DNA of 64,000 bases from Pleurocapsales cyanobacterium LEGE 10410 (GCA_015207195.1 JADEXJ010000001.1:1-64000), one strand, 5' to 3'. Counted from the first letter of the stretch, positions 1 through 9,818 are shown. Notes: generated by a model not told the origin, from the sequence alone. Numbers and translations are program-made.

Positions 1-1
1 A

Positions 2-106
2 TTTTTCCAAGATGTTGTTCGAGAGTTGCTCCGTTTTTCCACTGCCAAAAATGATTATTATCGCCAGGGTATGAGGGCTAAATCCTTGATTCAGCAAGCT
101 CTGTGA
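2..106 (+). CDS. C-terminal fragment of an unidentified protein (cut by window start)
   Basis: An open frame enters from the left edge and runs 34 codons to a TGA at 104-106. It ends in ...KSLIQQAL. The composition (RELLRFSTAKNDYYRQGMRAK) looks like an ordinary amphipathic soluble C-terminus rather than random sequence. Too little remains to name a family. No T-rich hairpin follows it on this strand. Confidence 0.45.
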   Translation, partial: FFQDVVRELLRFSTAKNDYYRQGMRAKSLIQQAL

Positions 107-136
107 TTGTTTGTGTCGCCCCCGCAGGGTAGAGAC

Positions 137-165
137 AAAAAAACCCAACAAAAGTTTATTGGGTT
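137..165 (-). terminator. Rho-independent terminator for the dienelactone hydrolase gene
   Basis: AACCCAA (142-148) and TTGGGTT (159-165) form a 7-bp stem with a 10-nt loop. On the minus strand the stem is followed by a run of seven T (137-143). It lies about 140 nt downstream of the minus-strand gene ending at 308. Similar AACCCAAC hairpins are common between cyanobacterial genes, so it may also be a dispersed repeat. Confidence 0.55.
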
Positions 166-192
166 ACACGTTTGATATTGATTTGAAAAAGC

Positions 193-214
193 GTCCACAG
201 ATGAACGCAGATGG
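193..214 (+). repeat. Solo copy of the CACAGATGAAC dispersed repeat
   Basis: The stretch GTCCACAGATGAACGCAG followed by ATGG matches the arms that flank the GxxExxY gene near 42.9 and 43.5 kb, and copies near 47.75 and 62.7 kb. No gene is attached to this copy. Confidence 0.6.
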
Positions 215-307
215 TTTTCCTGCTATGCCGTCTATTTTTAGGGTTTTGATAAATGGGGATAGTTGTAATAGTGTTAAGTTAGTGTGTTGAGCGATCGCTA
301 TCTTTAG

Positions 308-1168
308 CTAACTCAAATACTCGTTGAGAAATTCAGTAGTTTCCTTCCAGGCTGCTTCTGCTGCTTCAGGGACGTAGTTTTGACCAGAAGGGTTGGCGAA
401 GGCGTGTCCCGCATCTTGATAAACTATAATTTCTGCTTCTTTGTCTAACTCATTTAAGGTAGATTCAAACTCTTCTACTGTCTCTAAGGGAATCGAACTA
501 TCTTCCGCGCCAAATATGCCTAAGATTGGCATTTCTAGGGTACTTAATTCTTCTGCTGTGGCTTCTCCTATTTCTCCGCCATAATAGATTACGGCTGCAT
601 CAAGTTCCTGAGGGAACAGTAGGGCGGTTTCTAATGACCAGCTACCGCCAAAGCACCAGCCAATAGAAGCTACTATAGAAGCTTGTTTCTCTTCTGATAA
701 ATAGTTGTAAGCTTTGGTAATATTTGCTTCTGCACCAAAAGGATTGTTCGCCACCTCCTGTACTAATTGACTGGCTTGTTCGGGGGTTTCAGCTACTTGT
801 CCGTTATATAGATCTACTGCTAACGCCCGATAACCTTCTCCTGCCAGCCTACGTGTCATCGCTTCAATATTTTCATTTAGTCCCCACCATTCATGAATAA
901 CTAGAATTCCTGGTAAAGATTCAGTTACGCCTTCAGGATAGGCGTAATAACCACTAATCGCCTGTCCGTCGATGTTGACGTACTCTACTGATTCTGTAGC
1001 TACAGGAACACTAGGTTCAACTAGAGCGATCGCCGTTGAACTAGGAGTGTCATAGCGATGTGCTGCAAGTATTGCATTACTGGGCTTGGTCAAAGACCAG
1101 CCTAAGCTAAACAGCAGAGTAATAATAAAAATAGCAGCAGTTAATTTCCACCGAGCAATTCTCTTCAT
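308..1168 (-). CDS. Dienelactone hydrolase family protein, membrane-anchored or exported
   Basis: Alpha/beta hydrolase of the dienelactone hydrolase family; the substrate cannot be told from sequence. I chose the ATG at 1168 because AAAGGA lies 5 nt upstream; an upstream in-frame start at 1213 would add 15 residues and lacks a ribosome site. The first 35 or so residues (MKRIARWKL then a hydrophobic run) form a signal anchor or signal peptide, so the enzyme probably acts outside the cytoplasm. The catalytic triad is visible: nucleophile Cys in GWCFGG (about residue 172), Asp in GAEDSS (about 223) and His in DAGHAF (about 255). A hairpin terminator follows. No neighbour suggests a pathway. Confidence 0.85.
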   Translation of the reverse strand: MKRIARWKLTAAIFIITLLFSLGWSLTKPSNAILAAHRYDTPSSTAIALVEPSVPVATESVEYVNIDGQAISGYYAYPEGVTESLPGILVIHEWWGLNENIEAMTRRLAGEGYRALAVDLYNGQVAETPEQASQLVQEVANNPFGAEANITKAYNYLSEEKQASIVASIGWCFGGSWSLETALLFPQELDAAVIYYGGEIGEATAEELSTLEMPILGIFGAEDSSIPLETVEEFESTLNELDKEAEIIVYQDAGHAFANPSGQNYVPEAAEAAWKETTEFLNEYLS

Positions 1169-1359
1169 ATTTTTCCTTTGAGATAAACACAAATATTCTA
1201 GGTGGTTTCCCAAAAGAAGAAAAATAGTTTTGTTTGATAGTAAAATTTTAGCTATCTTAAAAATAAGTTAACCGTCAATTACTACTCGGCAAGGGAAATA
1301 TATGTTAGATTTTCCCCAACGCTTTGATTAAGAAAGAACCTGTAGCGCGGTAATTTTCT

Positions 1360-1563
1360 CTATTTCATGGGGCTTATTCTGATTTCTTGCGGTTGATATA
1401 ATATTCTCGGTGCAGGCTGAGGGTTACTGCTAAATGGCGAGTAGGAGGCAATCATCACTATAGGTAGAATTAAGGTAACTACCGCAACTCCTGTTCCTAA
1501 GATTCCTGCCCACCTATGACCAGGAGAGTCTTCTGCTTGTCCTGGGCGTTGGCTAACTTCCAT
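1360..1563 (-). CDS. Small single-pass membrane protein, unknown function
   Basis: A 67-residue protein with a polar N-terminus, one hydrophobic segment (about residues 19-41, GILGTGVAVVTLILPIVMI) and a proline-rich tail. It is transcribed away from rsmH. Codon use and the clean membrane segment argue that it is a real gene, but the ribosome site is weak. I do not recognise the family. Confidence 0.55.
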   Translation of the reverse strand: MEVSQRPGQAEDSPGHRWAGILGTGVAVVTLILPIVMIASYSPFSSNPQPAPRILYQPQEIRISPMK

Positions 1564-1736
1564 ATATTATGCTAAATTCCGCTTGAACTTGATAAATAGT
1601 TTAATTTAAAAAAGCAGGGAGAAAAGAAAATACTCTTTATAAGATCCCTACTTATAATTGTACCCATAAATTCTTATAAATTGGTATTCTGCATAACTTA
1701 GATATAAAATTTTGATTAAGATTTAGAGGAAAGTTA

Positions 1737-2606
1737 ATGAAAGCACAGATGCCAATATTCAATCATCGTTCTGTGCTGAGTCGCGAACTGATTACAGGAT
1801 TAAATATTTCTGAGGAGGGAATGTTTTTAGATGCTACTGCGGGTGGTGGCGGACATAGCGAACTAATCTTGAATCAGGGAGCAAACGTCAAGCTAGTGGC
1901 AATAGATCGGGATGAAACGGCGATCGCTGCGGTAAAAGCTAAATTAGCCAATTTAGATCCTCAGCGAATAGAGTTTTGGCAGGGCAATTTTGCTGACTAT
2001 CAACCAGCAAATCTCTTTGACGGTATCATAGCCGATTTGGGTGTCAGCTCACCTCAGTTAGACGTTGCCGAACGAGGCTTTAGTTTTCGTTATAGTGCGT
2101 CTTTAGATATGCGGATGGATCGTTCAACAGGAATCACCGCAGCAGAAATTGTTAACCATTGGCAGGAAGTATCTTTGGCTGACTTAATCTATGAGTATGG
2201 CGAGGAAAGATTTTCGCGACGCATTGCTAAAAAAATTGTGCAACAACGTCCTTTTCAAACCACAATCGAGTTGGCTGAAGCGATCGCCTCTGCTGTACCA
2301 GGTAAATATCGACATGGTAGAATCCATCCTGCTACCCGTACTTTTCAGGCACTACGAATCGAAGTCAATCAGGAATTAAAGTCTTTAGAAAAATTTATTG
2401 ACCGCGCTCCTACTTGGCTCAAGCCAGAAGGCATAATTGGTATTATTAGTTTTCATAGCCTAGAAGATCGTATTGTCAAACATCGCTTTCGTAATAGCGA
2501 ATTGCTCAAAGTGATTACCAAAAAGCCCATTACCGCTCAACCAGACGAACAGAGAGAAAATCCGCGATCGCGATCGGCTAAATTAAGATTTGCTCAACGA
2601 AAATAA
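1737..2606 (+). CDS. rsmH: 16S rRNA (cytosine(1402)-N(4))-methyltransferase RsmH
   Basis: Methylates the exocyclic amine of C1402 in the 16S rRNA decoding centre, using S-adenosylmethionine. The SAM-binding motif [10 protein letters not shown] is at residues 32-41. The family signature [12 protein letters not shown] with the following RGFSFR lies near residue 100. The C-terminus carries [14 protein letters not shown] and the basic end [12 protein letters not shown]. At 289 aa it is near the normal family length. GAGGAAAG precedes the ATG. In many bacteria rsmH heads a division/cell-wall cluster; here it stands alone, as is usual in cyanobacteria. Confidence 0.95.
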   Translation: MKAQMPIFNHRSVLSRELITGLNISEEGMFLDATAGGGGHSELILNQGANVKLVAIDRDETAIAAVKAKLANLDPQRIEFWQGNFADYQPANLFDGIIADLGVSSPQLDVAERGFSFRYSASLDMRMDRSTGITAAEIVNHWQEVSLADLIYEYGEERFSRRIAKKIVQQRPFQTTIELAEAIASAVPGKYRHGRIHPATRTFQALRIEVNQELKSLEKFIDRAPTWLKPEGIIGIISFHSLEDRIVKHRFRNSELLKVITKKPITAQPDEQRENPRSRSAKLRFAQRK

Positions 2607-2687
2607 ACCTGGCACTGATACTGGAGATGACTGGGCGATCGGAAAAAAATCTCCTACCTAGCTTTTGATACTCGACTCCATTGTTTA

Positions 2688-2936
2688 CTACAATTCTTCT
2701 TCGCTCAGGTCAATACAAAGAGCATTTACCTCTGGTTTAGAAAGGGTAATAATTTTATCTAGTAACATAACTTGTACATTACCTTCTTTAGCCAAATTCA
2801 ATACCACAAAAGAAGTTCCAGGCTCTAATCCTTTGGAGATTAGCTTTCCTACATAACCGCCATAAACACGACTATATCCAGCAACTACAGCCACCGAGCC
2901 AGACTGTAACTCAAAAATACTAGTTTTTATTCTCAT
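2688..2936 (-). CDS. FeoA-domain protein, second of a tandem pair
   Basis: An 82-residue protein made of a single SH3-like FeoA domain (SGSVAVVAGYSRVYGGYVGKLISKGLEPGTSF, then a short beta-rich end). FeoA is the small cytosolic partner of the FeoB ferrous-iron permease. The ATG shares its A with the TAA of the upstream FeoA-like gene (TAATG), so the two are translationally coupled. No feoB lies beside them; rsmH follows on the other strand. It may serve a distant feoB or be a free-standing FeoA-fold regulator. Confidence 0.75.
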   Translation of the reverse strand: MRIKTSIFELQSGSVAVVAGYSRVYGGYVGKLISKGLEPGTSFVVLNLAKEGNVQVMLLDKIITLSKPEVNALCIDLSEEEL

Positions 2937-3304
2937 TATTTTGCCCGATCTACCAAAGTTACGATAATCCTTTGAGCAATTTCTGCTCCCATACCAAGCA
3001 ATCCTTGTTTCGAGCTGATTACCACAGAGCCGTTAGCGGTTTTGCTCACTAGCTGTACAGTATTCCCTGGCTTGAAGTCTAGATTCCGCAGTTGATTAAT
3101 GATATTTCGAGGCGTGTGAATCTCGATAATCAGTAAAGAGCTTCCGACATCAATTTGGTCTAAAAAATTACTATTGGGAGTTAACTGCAATTGCCTAGTA
3201 GGGAGAGATGAAGATTTAATCGCCGTGTTCCCAATAAAAATAAATTTCTGAAATTGCTTGTTAGCCTGGAATGAACGACCTGGCAAGTCTATAGCATAAG
3301 TCAT
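2936..3304 (-). CDS. FeoA-domain protein, first of a tandem pair
   Basis: About 122 residues. The first 50 are unassigned; the C-terminal 75 or so form a FeoA domain (LLIIEIHTPRNIINQLRNLDF, then KPGNTVQLVSKTANGSVVIS and a GMGAEIAQRIIV end). I chose the ATG at 3304; a TTG two codons upstream is also possible and neither has a clear ribosome site. It overlaps the next FeoA gene by one base. The N-terminal extension is unusual for a FeoA protein of about 75-85 aa. Confidence 0.7.
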   Translation of the reverse strand: MTYAIDLPGRSFQANKQFQKFIFIGNTAIKSSSLPTRQLQLTPNSNFLDQIDVGSSLLIIEIHTPRNIINQLRNLDFKPGNTVQLVSKTANGSVVISSKQGLLGMGAEIAQRIIVTLVDRAK

Positions 3305-3458
3305 AAGCAATAATGTTTATTGATATAAATTACTATTTAGTTTCTCTTACTATAGATATATCGCGATTAGGTCTTGTTGACAATCATTTTTAAATAGATT
3401 TAAGAATTTATCTTCATATAGCGTTTGTCAAAAATTTAAATTGATTGTTTTCTTCTAA

Positions 3459-4322
3459 TCATTCCCTAATCGGAGTTATTTTTGTTCTTAAAATAATTAT
3501 TCCAGCCAATACAATCAAGATAGCACCGAAAAAAGAATTTTTATCCAGTAGCTCTTTCCAGAACAGCCAACCCAGAAATGTTCCAAAAGGAACGGAAGTA
3601 TAAGTAAAAATTCCGACACTGGAAGCAGGAGCGTTTTGATAACCGCGAGTTAATAGTAGTTGACCAACAGTCGTACTCAAGCCGATGCCAATCAGCATAA
3701 AATATTGGCTGATTGTTGGAGTTTGCCAATGCCAAATCATCGGGATCGCAGAAATAGCAAGACCAAAAATAGCAAAGTAGGAGACTATACGTAAAGCTGG
3801 TTCTGTTGCAGAGAGTTTGCGCACTGTAACAAAAGCCATTGCAGCCATTAAACTGCTAGCCAAAGCAACCAGGCTTGCCCAATTAGTATCGCCATTCGGC
3901 TCTAAAATTAGAAACACGCCGACAAATCCTAAGATTCCAGCTATAATTACTCGCTGAGAAATATTTTCTTTGAGCCAAAGAGCAGATATGAAAGGAATAA
4001 TTAAGGGAATAGTCGATTTAATCAGCATCGAGTCTCCCAAAGAAATGTGGGCTAAAGCATAGAAAAAACAATACATTGCTCCCATACCAAACCCAGAACG
4101 GATCAAATGTATATTTAAACGATTTGTTTGTAAAATTTTTGGACTACTTCTGAGCAACAGTGGAGTTAAAATCATTAAGCCAAATAAATTGCGAAAAAAT
4201 ACAATCGACTCGTTAGGCAATGAAGTTGATACTAACTTGATAATGGCTGCGCTGAGAGCAAAACTTAATTCTGAAGCGATGATAAAAAATGCCCCACGCA
4301 CAATACTTTGACTATTAGTCAT
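3459..4322 (-). CDS. EamA/DMT-family transporter
   Basis: An integral membrane protein of 287 aa with about ten hydrophobic segments arranged as two five-helix EamA repeats. The repeat ends are marked by the conserved P-F-x-S/A-x-x-W-L-x-E pattern (PLIIPFISALWLKENIS in the first half, PFGTFLGWLFWKELLD in the second). The family exports metabolites such as amino acids or nucleotides in the inner membrane. The substrate cannot be predicted. It is monocistronic, upstream of and divergent from the exopolysaccharide locus. Confidence 0.85.
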   Translation of the reverse strand: MTNSQSIVRGAFFIIASELSFALSAAIIKLVSTSLPNESIVFFRNLFGLMILTPLLLRSSPKILQTNRLNIHLIRSGFGMGAMYCFFYALAHISLGDSMLIKSTIPLIIPFISALWLKENISQRVIIAGILGFVGVFLILEPNGDTNWASLVALASSLMAAMAFVTVRKLSATEPALRIVSYFAIFGLAISAIPMIWHWQTPTISQYFMLIGIGLSTTVGQLLLTRGYQNAPASSVGIFTYTSVPFGTFLGWLFWKELLDKNSFFGAILIVLAGIIILRTKITPIRE

Positions 4323-4981
4323 ATAAGAAATAGCAGATTTTTTTTAGCTAATCACCGATCGTAAATATAGCTCGTATCTCAAACTTCAAGTTGTATTGCA
4401 AAAGTAACTTTTATAATTGCTGGCGATCGCTTATTTTTATCTAGTAGATTGAGTCTCATATTCTAGCTCTAAAACCCCCATTTTCTCAGAAAATTCAGCA
4501 GCTGTTTGAGAGCGAAATGTAGAAACAGTAGATTTCTAAGTCGGTTTTTTGTTAATATTTTCAGCAATTCTTATTTTACTTAGATTAGTTCTATTATTCA
4601 AAATCAAATTCTGCCAAAAAGCATATTACCAACGTATTAAATGAGTAGCTTACTGATAAGAGCCACTAAATAAATACTATAAAAATTGATGCTAGCTATA
4701 ATACAAAATCAACTAGGTTAAATATTGGGTTCGCTGTGTTAATTAGCTTACAATAAAGCGACAAAACCTGGTTGAAAAACTATCTTTTGGTAAATTTGAT
4801 TACTTAATATACTTGGCTGACAATTATTGAGCGATCTTCAAAGTTAATTGTGTACAATACCTTGAGGACACAAACGATCAAAGTATTATATTTTTTACTC
4901 TTTTGGGAAAATACCTAAAAATTTATTATTTTCTTGTTATAGTTAGCTGTTTTTTTTAGCATTATTTTAGGAGTAAAAATT
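4323..4981. other. 659-bp AT-rich intergenic region, promoter side of the exopolysaccharide locus
   Basis: It separates the EamA gene from the divergent co-polymerase gene. I see no open frame with gene-like character and no strong hairpin. It must hold promoters for both genes, but I could not fix a -35/-10 pair with usual spacing. Confidence 0.4.
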
Positions 4982-7303
4982 TTGTCTGATATTATTCTTA
5001 GTGAAGAAAAAAACGAGCAAAGTTATCCACCACAGCCAAGGATAAACTTATTTCCACTGTTGAGAATGGCAAAAAGAAACGCTTTTTTGATTGCCATAAT
5101 CACGGCTTTCGTAACCTTATTGTATGGCTATATAGATTATAAAAAAAATTCTTCATTAGAATATGCAGGAAGTTTTCAACTGTTAGTCGAGCCTTTGACT
5201 CTAGAAGAAAAATCATTAGAACCCAGCAACTTGATGAATTCTAAGGGTTTGCCCAATGATAAACTTTTAGCGGTAGACTATCCTACTATATTAAGGATTT
5301 TAACTTCTACAGATATGCTATCTGAGATTACTGAAGAAGTGCAGACTAAGTATGCCGACTTTAACATCGATAGATTAGCAGAAAATCTAATTGTAGAACG
5401 GGTAAGCGATGGTGAAAACAGGTTTGATGCCAGTAAAATTATTGCAATTAACTATACAGAGCAAGAGCCAGAGTTAGTTCAGCTGGTTCTAGAAACAACA
5501 GCCCAAAAATATTTAGACTATTCTCTCGACAGTCGTAAGCAGGGGATTGATAAGGGTTTACAGTTTGTTAAACAGCAACTGCCTGAACTGAATCAAAAAG
5601 TAGCTCGAAATCTCGACGAAATACAAGAGTTGCAGGAGCAATATCAATTAGTTGAGGCTGATGCTAAAGGTGAGTCGTTGTTAGACAAATTGCGTGAGAT
5701 TGAATCTCAACAGTTGAAAACCCAAGAAGAAATTGAAGAGCAGACTCAAATCAAAAATAATCTTGAGTCGAAACTGGGGATAAGTTCCGACGAAGCGATT
5801 ACCATATCAGCTTTGAGAGAAAACCCTAATTATCAGAGCCTGGTTATGCAGCTTAAAGAAAAAGAAAATGCTTTAGCCATAGCATCGGCGACATTCAATT
5901 CTAATAGTCCGCAGGTAATTAAGCTGCAAGAGGAAAAACAAAAAGTATTAGATTTACTAAATAGTGAAAGAAGACAAATCTTGGCAACGGATCGGGTATC
6001 CGATCGCGTCAATCGATTTCTATATTTAAACAACAATAATTCGATCCTGCTGAGTTTAGTCGAGCAGCTAGTTGAATCTACTAATAGATTAGATACCTTA
6101 CAAGCTCGTCAGCAAGCTCTTGCCAGAAACGCCAGTTCCTTCAAGGAAGAGGCAGTAAACTTTCCAGCAATCTCGCGAAGATATAAAAATCTACAGCAAG
6201 AATTAGAAATTGCCAATCGAACGCGGGAACAGCTATTAGTTCAACGAGACAGACTACAAATACAGGCTTCACAAACTCAGTCGCCATGGACGCTCGTTTC
6301 CCAACCACGAGTTCTACAAGACAGTGAGGGAAATCCTAGTTCTCTGGCTGATAGTTCACCAAGCGGAGTTGTGAAAGGATTACTTTTGGGCTTGCTGCTC
6401 GGTACGGGAGCGGTAATATTAAGGGAAAAAATGCAAGATGTTTTTTACACTAGTGAGGATCTTGCTGATGCAACCAAATCATCCTTAGTCTTAGGTGAAA
6501 TTCCTTTCGATCAAAAATTTGCTACGGCAAAAGACCAGTTGTCTATAGAATCTTTGTTTAACATCAGAAAAGCTGAAAACAATCGGCATCGCGATCGCCT
6601 AGATTTTGCTCGGACTGATGGTAAGCCTGATTTTTTAAATGCTTTTAAAAAGCTTTATGCCAATCTATATTATCGTTACCGCGATCGCACGATTCGCTCT
6701 ATTGCCGTTTGTTCGCCATCACCAGGAGACGGTAAATCTACTGTTGCCCTGTATTTAGCCAAAACGATTGCTGACAGTGGCAAAAAAGTCTTATTGGTCG
6801 ATGCTAATTCATTTAATTATCAGCTTCCCAAGCGTTTAGTTTCGGCAAATCAGGCTGGAGACAATTTGTTTGTCTTAATTGTTTCTCAAGAAGCATTCAA
6901 CAATTCCGAACAAAGAGAACAGCTGATGAATGAGTTTCAAGCCAACTACGACTATGTTGTTTATGATACACCTGCTCTATTGGATTCAGTTATGGCTGGT
7001 ATGCTGTCGGTGAATACAGATGGTATTCTGCTGGTCGCAGCCCTAGGAAAAACCAAAAAATCATTATTTAGACAGGCTTTTGAACAAATAGAGACTTTCA
7101 ACCTGCCTTTGTTGGGGATTGTGGCTAATCATACCGAATCAAATCAGACTCAGAATGAGCAGCAAAATATTAGTATTCTAGACCCGACCAAATTTCTGAA
7201 ATCATCCCAAGCCAACACTTTAGATGCAGAAACCGACTCTCGACCAGAAGCAGAAAATTCTTCTACCAGCGAAAAACGAGGCATAAAATCTTCCAATAAT
7301 TAA
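4982..7303 (+). CDS. Wzc-like polysaccharide co-polymerase with degenerate BY-kinase domain
   Basis: Controls chain length and export of a surface polysaccharide. A TTG start is supported by AGGAG eight bases upstream. Order: cytoplasmic N-terminus, TM1 near residues 35-52, a long periplasmic Wzz-type coiled-coil region (about 55-460, rich in Q/E/L), TM2 near 463-480, then a cytoplasmic P-loop ATPase. Walker A is SPGDGKST (about 579-586), Walker A' VLLVDAN (about 605) and Walker B YVVYDTPA (about 657). The gap between A' and B is only about 50 residues, half the usual span. The C-terminus has no tyrosine cluster. It may therefore lack tyrosine autokinase activity. It is followed 19 bp later by the flippase gene. 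Confidence 0.85.
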   Translation: MSDIILSEEKNEQSYPPQPRINLFPLLRMAKRNAFLIAIITAFVTLLYGYIDYKKNSSLEYAGSFQLLVEPLTLEEKSLEPSNLMNSKGLPNDKLLAVDYPTILRILTSTDMLSEITEEVQTKYADFNIDRLAENLIVERVSDGENRFDASKIIAINYTEQEPELVQLVLETTAQKYLDYSLDSRKQGIDKGLQFVKQQLPELNQKVARNLDEIQELQEQYQLVEADAKGESLLDKLREIESQQLKTQEEIEEQTQIKNNLESKLGISSDEAITISALRENPNYQSLVMQLKEKENALAIASATFNSNSPQVIKLQEEKQKVLDLLNSERRQILATDRVSDRVNRFLYLNNNNSILLSLVEQLVESTNRLDTLQARQQALARNASSFKEEAVNFPAISRRYKNLQQELEIANRTREQLLVQRDRLQIQASQTQSPWTLVSQPRVLQDSEGNPSSLADSSPSGVVKGLLLGLLLGTGAVILREKMQDVFYTSEDLADATKSSLVLGEIPFDQKFATAKDQLSIESLFNIRKAENNRHRDRLDFARTDGKPDFLNAFKKLYANLYYRYRDRTIRSIAVCSPSPGDGKSTVALYLAKTIADSGKKVLLVDANSFNYQLPKRLVSANQAGDNLFVLIVSQEAFNNSEQREQLMNEFQANYDYVVYDTPALLDSVMAGMLSVNTDGILLVAALGKTKKSLFRQAFEQIETFNLPLLGIVANHTESNQTQNEQQNISILDPTKFLKSSQANTLDAETDSRPEAENSSTSEKRGIKSSNN

Positions 7304-7322
7304 TGGCTGAAAACGAGAATTT

Positions 7323-8669
7323 ATGACTTCGACTTCCTTAAAAAAGCAAGCTATTCGCGGTACTATCTGGACTGTTTTTGGATACGGCACCAGTCAAACC
7401 CTACGTTTTGGTAGCAACCTAATTTTGACTCGTTTGCTAGTTCCAGAACTGTTTGGCTTGATGGCTCTGGTTCAAGTTTTTATCACAGGTTTAAACTTAT
7501 TTTCCGATATTGGTATTCGTCCTAGTATTATTAGAAGCGATCGCGGTGACGATCCAGTTTTTCTGAATACAGCTTGGACAATACAGGTAATACGGGGCTT
7601 TGGACTGTGGTTGGGTTGTCTGATAATTGCTTTACCAGTAGCCAACTACTATGACGACCCTAGGCTTACCTGGCTCATTCCCATGGTCGGACTTAGCACG
7701 ATAGTTTCTGGCTTCAACTCTACGAGTCTGGCTAGTCTTAATCGACATTTAGAAGTAGGCAAGCTATCTTTATTTGAGTTAGGGATACAGGTTGTTTCTC
7801 TAGTAATTATGATTGTTTGGGCTTGGTTGCGTCCTACCATTTGGGCGTTGGTTGGCGGAAACTTAATCTCACTTTCCCTGATGGCATTATTGAGTCATCG
7901 TCTAAATTCGGGAAAACCCAACCGATTTGCTTGGAATCAAGAGGTAGTTCGCGAAATTGCTTCTTTCGGTAAGTGGATATTCGTCTCAACTGCCATGACT
8001 TTTTTAGCGTCTCAGGCAGACCGAATCTTATTAGGTAAATTTTTCTCTTTAGAATTGTTGGGAGTCTACATAATTGCTTTTACTTTTGCCGATATACCCA
8101 GACAAGTAAGTCTAAAAATTGGCAGTAAGGTGATTTTTCCGACAATTTCTCAACTAATAGATTTACCTCGCAAAAAGCTCAAGGATAAGATTGCCAAGAA
8201 ACGCTGGCAAATGCTGTTGTTGCTAGCTTTTATCGTCACTATTCTTTTTTGCTTTGGAGACCTAGTTATACTAAAGCTGTACGATGCTAGATACGAGCAG
8301 GCAGCTTGGATGTTACCTATTCTTGCTTTGGGTCTTTGGCCTCTGTTGCTGTGTACCACTATAGATCGCTTCCTCATGGCAATTGGCAAGCCTGGATATT
8401 TGGCTTGTGGTAACTTGCTCAAATTTATTTATATGGTTATCGGAATTCCTTTAGGATTTTCCCAGATGGGAATTTTGGGCGCAATAATCGTAATTGCATT
8501 TAACGACCTGCCCTATTATCTAGCCGTTCATTATGGCCTTTGGCGAGAAAAACTTACTTTAATAGTTCAAGATTTTCAGGCATCTTTGCTGCTTATTGGC
8601 GCGATCGCTTCGATATCAATCATAAGATATATGTTCAATTTCGGTATTCCTATAGATGGAATCTTATAG
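7323..8669 (+). CDS. Oligosaccharide flippase family (Wzx/MOP) transporter
   Basis: Moves lipid-linked sugar repeat units across the inner membrane. The 448-aa protein has about 12-14 hydrophobic segments. The N-terminal signature (KKQAIRGTIWTVFGYGTSQT, with ILTRLLVPELFGLMALV) is typical of MOP-family polysaccharide transporters (Polysacc_synt_3 type). ASQADRILLGKFFSLELLGVY is the usual mid-protein match. It lies 19 bp after the co-polymerase and is probably in its operon. Length is normal. Confidence 0.85.
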   Translation: MTSTSLKKQAIRGTIWTVFGYGTSQTLRFGSNLILTRLLVPELFGLMALVQVFITGLNLFSDIGIRPSIIRSDRGDDPVFLNTAWTIQVIRGFGLWLGCLIIALPVANYYDDPRLTWLIPMVGLSTIVSGFNSTSLASLNRHLEVGKLSLFELGIQVVSLVIMIVWAWLRPTIWALVGGNLISLSLMALLSHRLNSGKPNRFAWNQEVVREIASFGKWIFVSTAMTFLASQADRILLGKFFSLELLGVYIIAFTFADIPRQVSLKIGSKVIFPTISQLIDLPRKKLKDKIAKKRWQMLLLLAFIVTILFCFGDLVILKLYDARYEQAAWMLPILALGLWPLLLCTTIDRFLMAIGKPGYLACGNLLKFIYMVIGIPLGFSQMGILGAIIVIAFNDLPYYLAVHYGLWREKLTLIVQDFQASLLLIGAIASISIIRYMFNFGIPIDGIL

Positions 8670-8927
8670 TTTTAATAGGGGTTGTCTATACCATTATTAT
8701 TACTTTTGACCCATATTTTTTGCGATTTGTTTAATGTAATAATTAACGTTTAACCCAATGCAAACTTTCGCTCATGACGAAACATGATTTAATAATCAAT
8801 TTGCTTATTACTTTGTCAAAAATCTTTGTCAAAAATGATATTATATCCAAAAACAATAGGCAAATTTTGACAATTTTTTAGCTCTTTGTGCTTCAAGTTT
8901 TAATAGTAAAAACTAAAAATCATTTTG

Positions 8928-9818
8928 ATGAATCTAAAAACTCCTGATTTTATTATTATTGGTGCTGCTAAATCTGGAACGACATCTCTGTATGAATACT
9001 TATGCCGTCACCCCCAGATTTTTATGTGTACCCCCAAAGAGCCAGACTTTTTTTCTATTGATGCCAATTATGCCAAAGGAATGGATTGGTATTGTTCACT
9101 TTTTGATGAAGCTTCACCAACACAAACTTGTGGAGAGGCATCGACTACATACTCTAGATGGCATCAGCATCCGCAGACTGCCGAGCGTATTTATCAGGCA
9201 CTTGGGCAAATCAAACTTATATACATCATGAGGCATCCCGTAGATCGAGCTTATTCATTTTATATCCATCGATTTAAAGGTTCTCTTCACAAACCAGAAC
9301 TTGCTGTATCAAATACTTTTGAAGAAACTATTAACCAACAAAGCGAATTTATAGAAAGTAGCTATTATCTCCAACAAATCGAACAGTATTTACAATTTTT
9401 CCCTCAAGAATCATTGTTGTTTCTTTTAATGGAAGACTTGATTGACAGACCAGCAGAAACACTAAATAAAATCATGACTTTTATCAGTGTAGATAATCAA
9501 GTCGATTTGATCGAACAAGAAAAAATAGTAGCTAATCAAGCTGGTGATTATCCTGAATGGTATGTTAAAAAGCAGCTACTTACGCCTTTAAAAGCAATTC
9601 CAGGAGTAAATACTCTTACTTCATTGCTTCCTGAAAAAATGAAGAACAATGTATATCAAATAATCAAAAAAGCCAAATACAAAGAATGGAAAAATTCTCA
9701 GTTTACGCCACCGCCGATGTTACCAGAAACTCGTACCATGCTTCTAGAACATTTTAGAGAACCCAATTTAAAACTTGCTCGATTTTTAGATCGCGATCTG
9801 TCTCACTGGAACAAGTAA
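8928..9818 (+). CDS. Sulfotransferase family protein
   Basis: Transfers sulfate from PAPS to an acceptor, here most likely a sugar of the exopolysaccharide. The 5'-phosphosulfate-binding loop is at the N-terminus (FIIIGAAKSGTTSLYEYL, residues about 8-25), and the 3'-phosphate motif is IYIMRHPVDRAYSFYIHRF (about residues 99-117). This matches the heparan-sulfate/NDST-type bacterial sulfotransferase fold. I start at ATG 8928; the TTG immediately before would add one residue. It is preceded by a 255-bp gap, so it may have its own promoter. The acceptor assignment is inference from neighbours. Confidence 0.85.
   Translation: MNLKTPDFIIIGAAKSGTTSLYEYLCRHPQIFMCTPKEPDFFSIDANYAKGMDWYCSLFDEASPTQTCGEASTTYSRWHQHPQTAERIYQALGQIKLIYIMRHPVDRAYSFYIHRFKGSLHKPELAVSNTFEETINQQSEFIESSYYLQQIEQYLQFFPQESLLFLLMEDLIDRPAETLNKIMTFISVDNQVDLIEQEKIVANQAGDYPEWYVKKQLLTPLKAIPGVNTLTSLLPEKMKNNVYQIIKKAKYKEWKNSQFTPPPMLPETRTMLLEHFREPNLKLARFLDRDLSHWNK

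Noticed and set aside
8540-8734. 64-codon frame overlapping the end of the flippase gene
   Set aside because: Out of frame with the flippase, no ribosome site, composition like a frame shadow.
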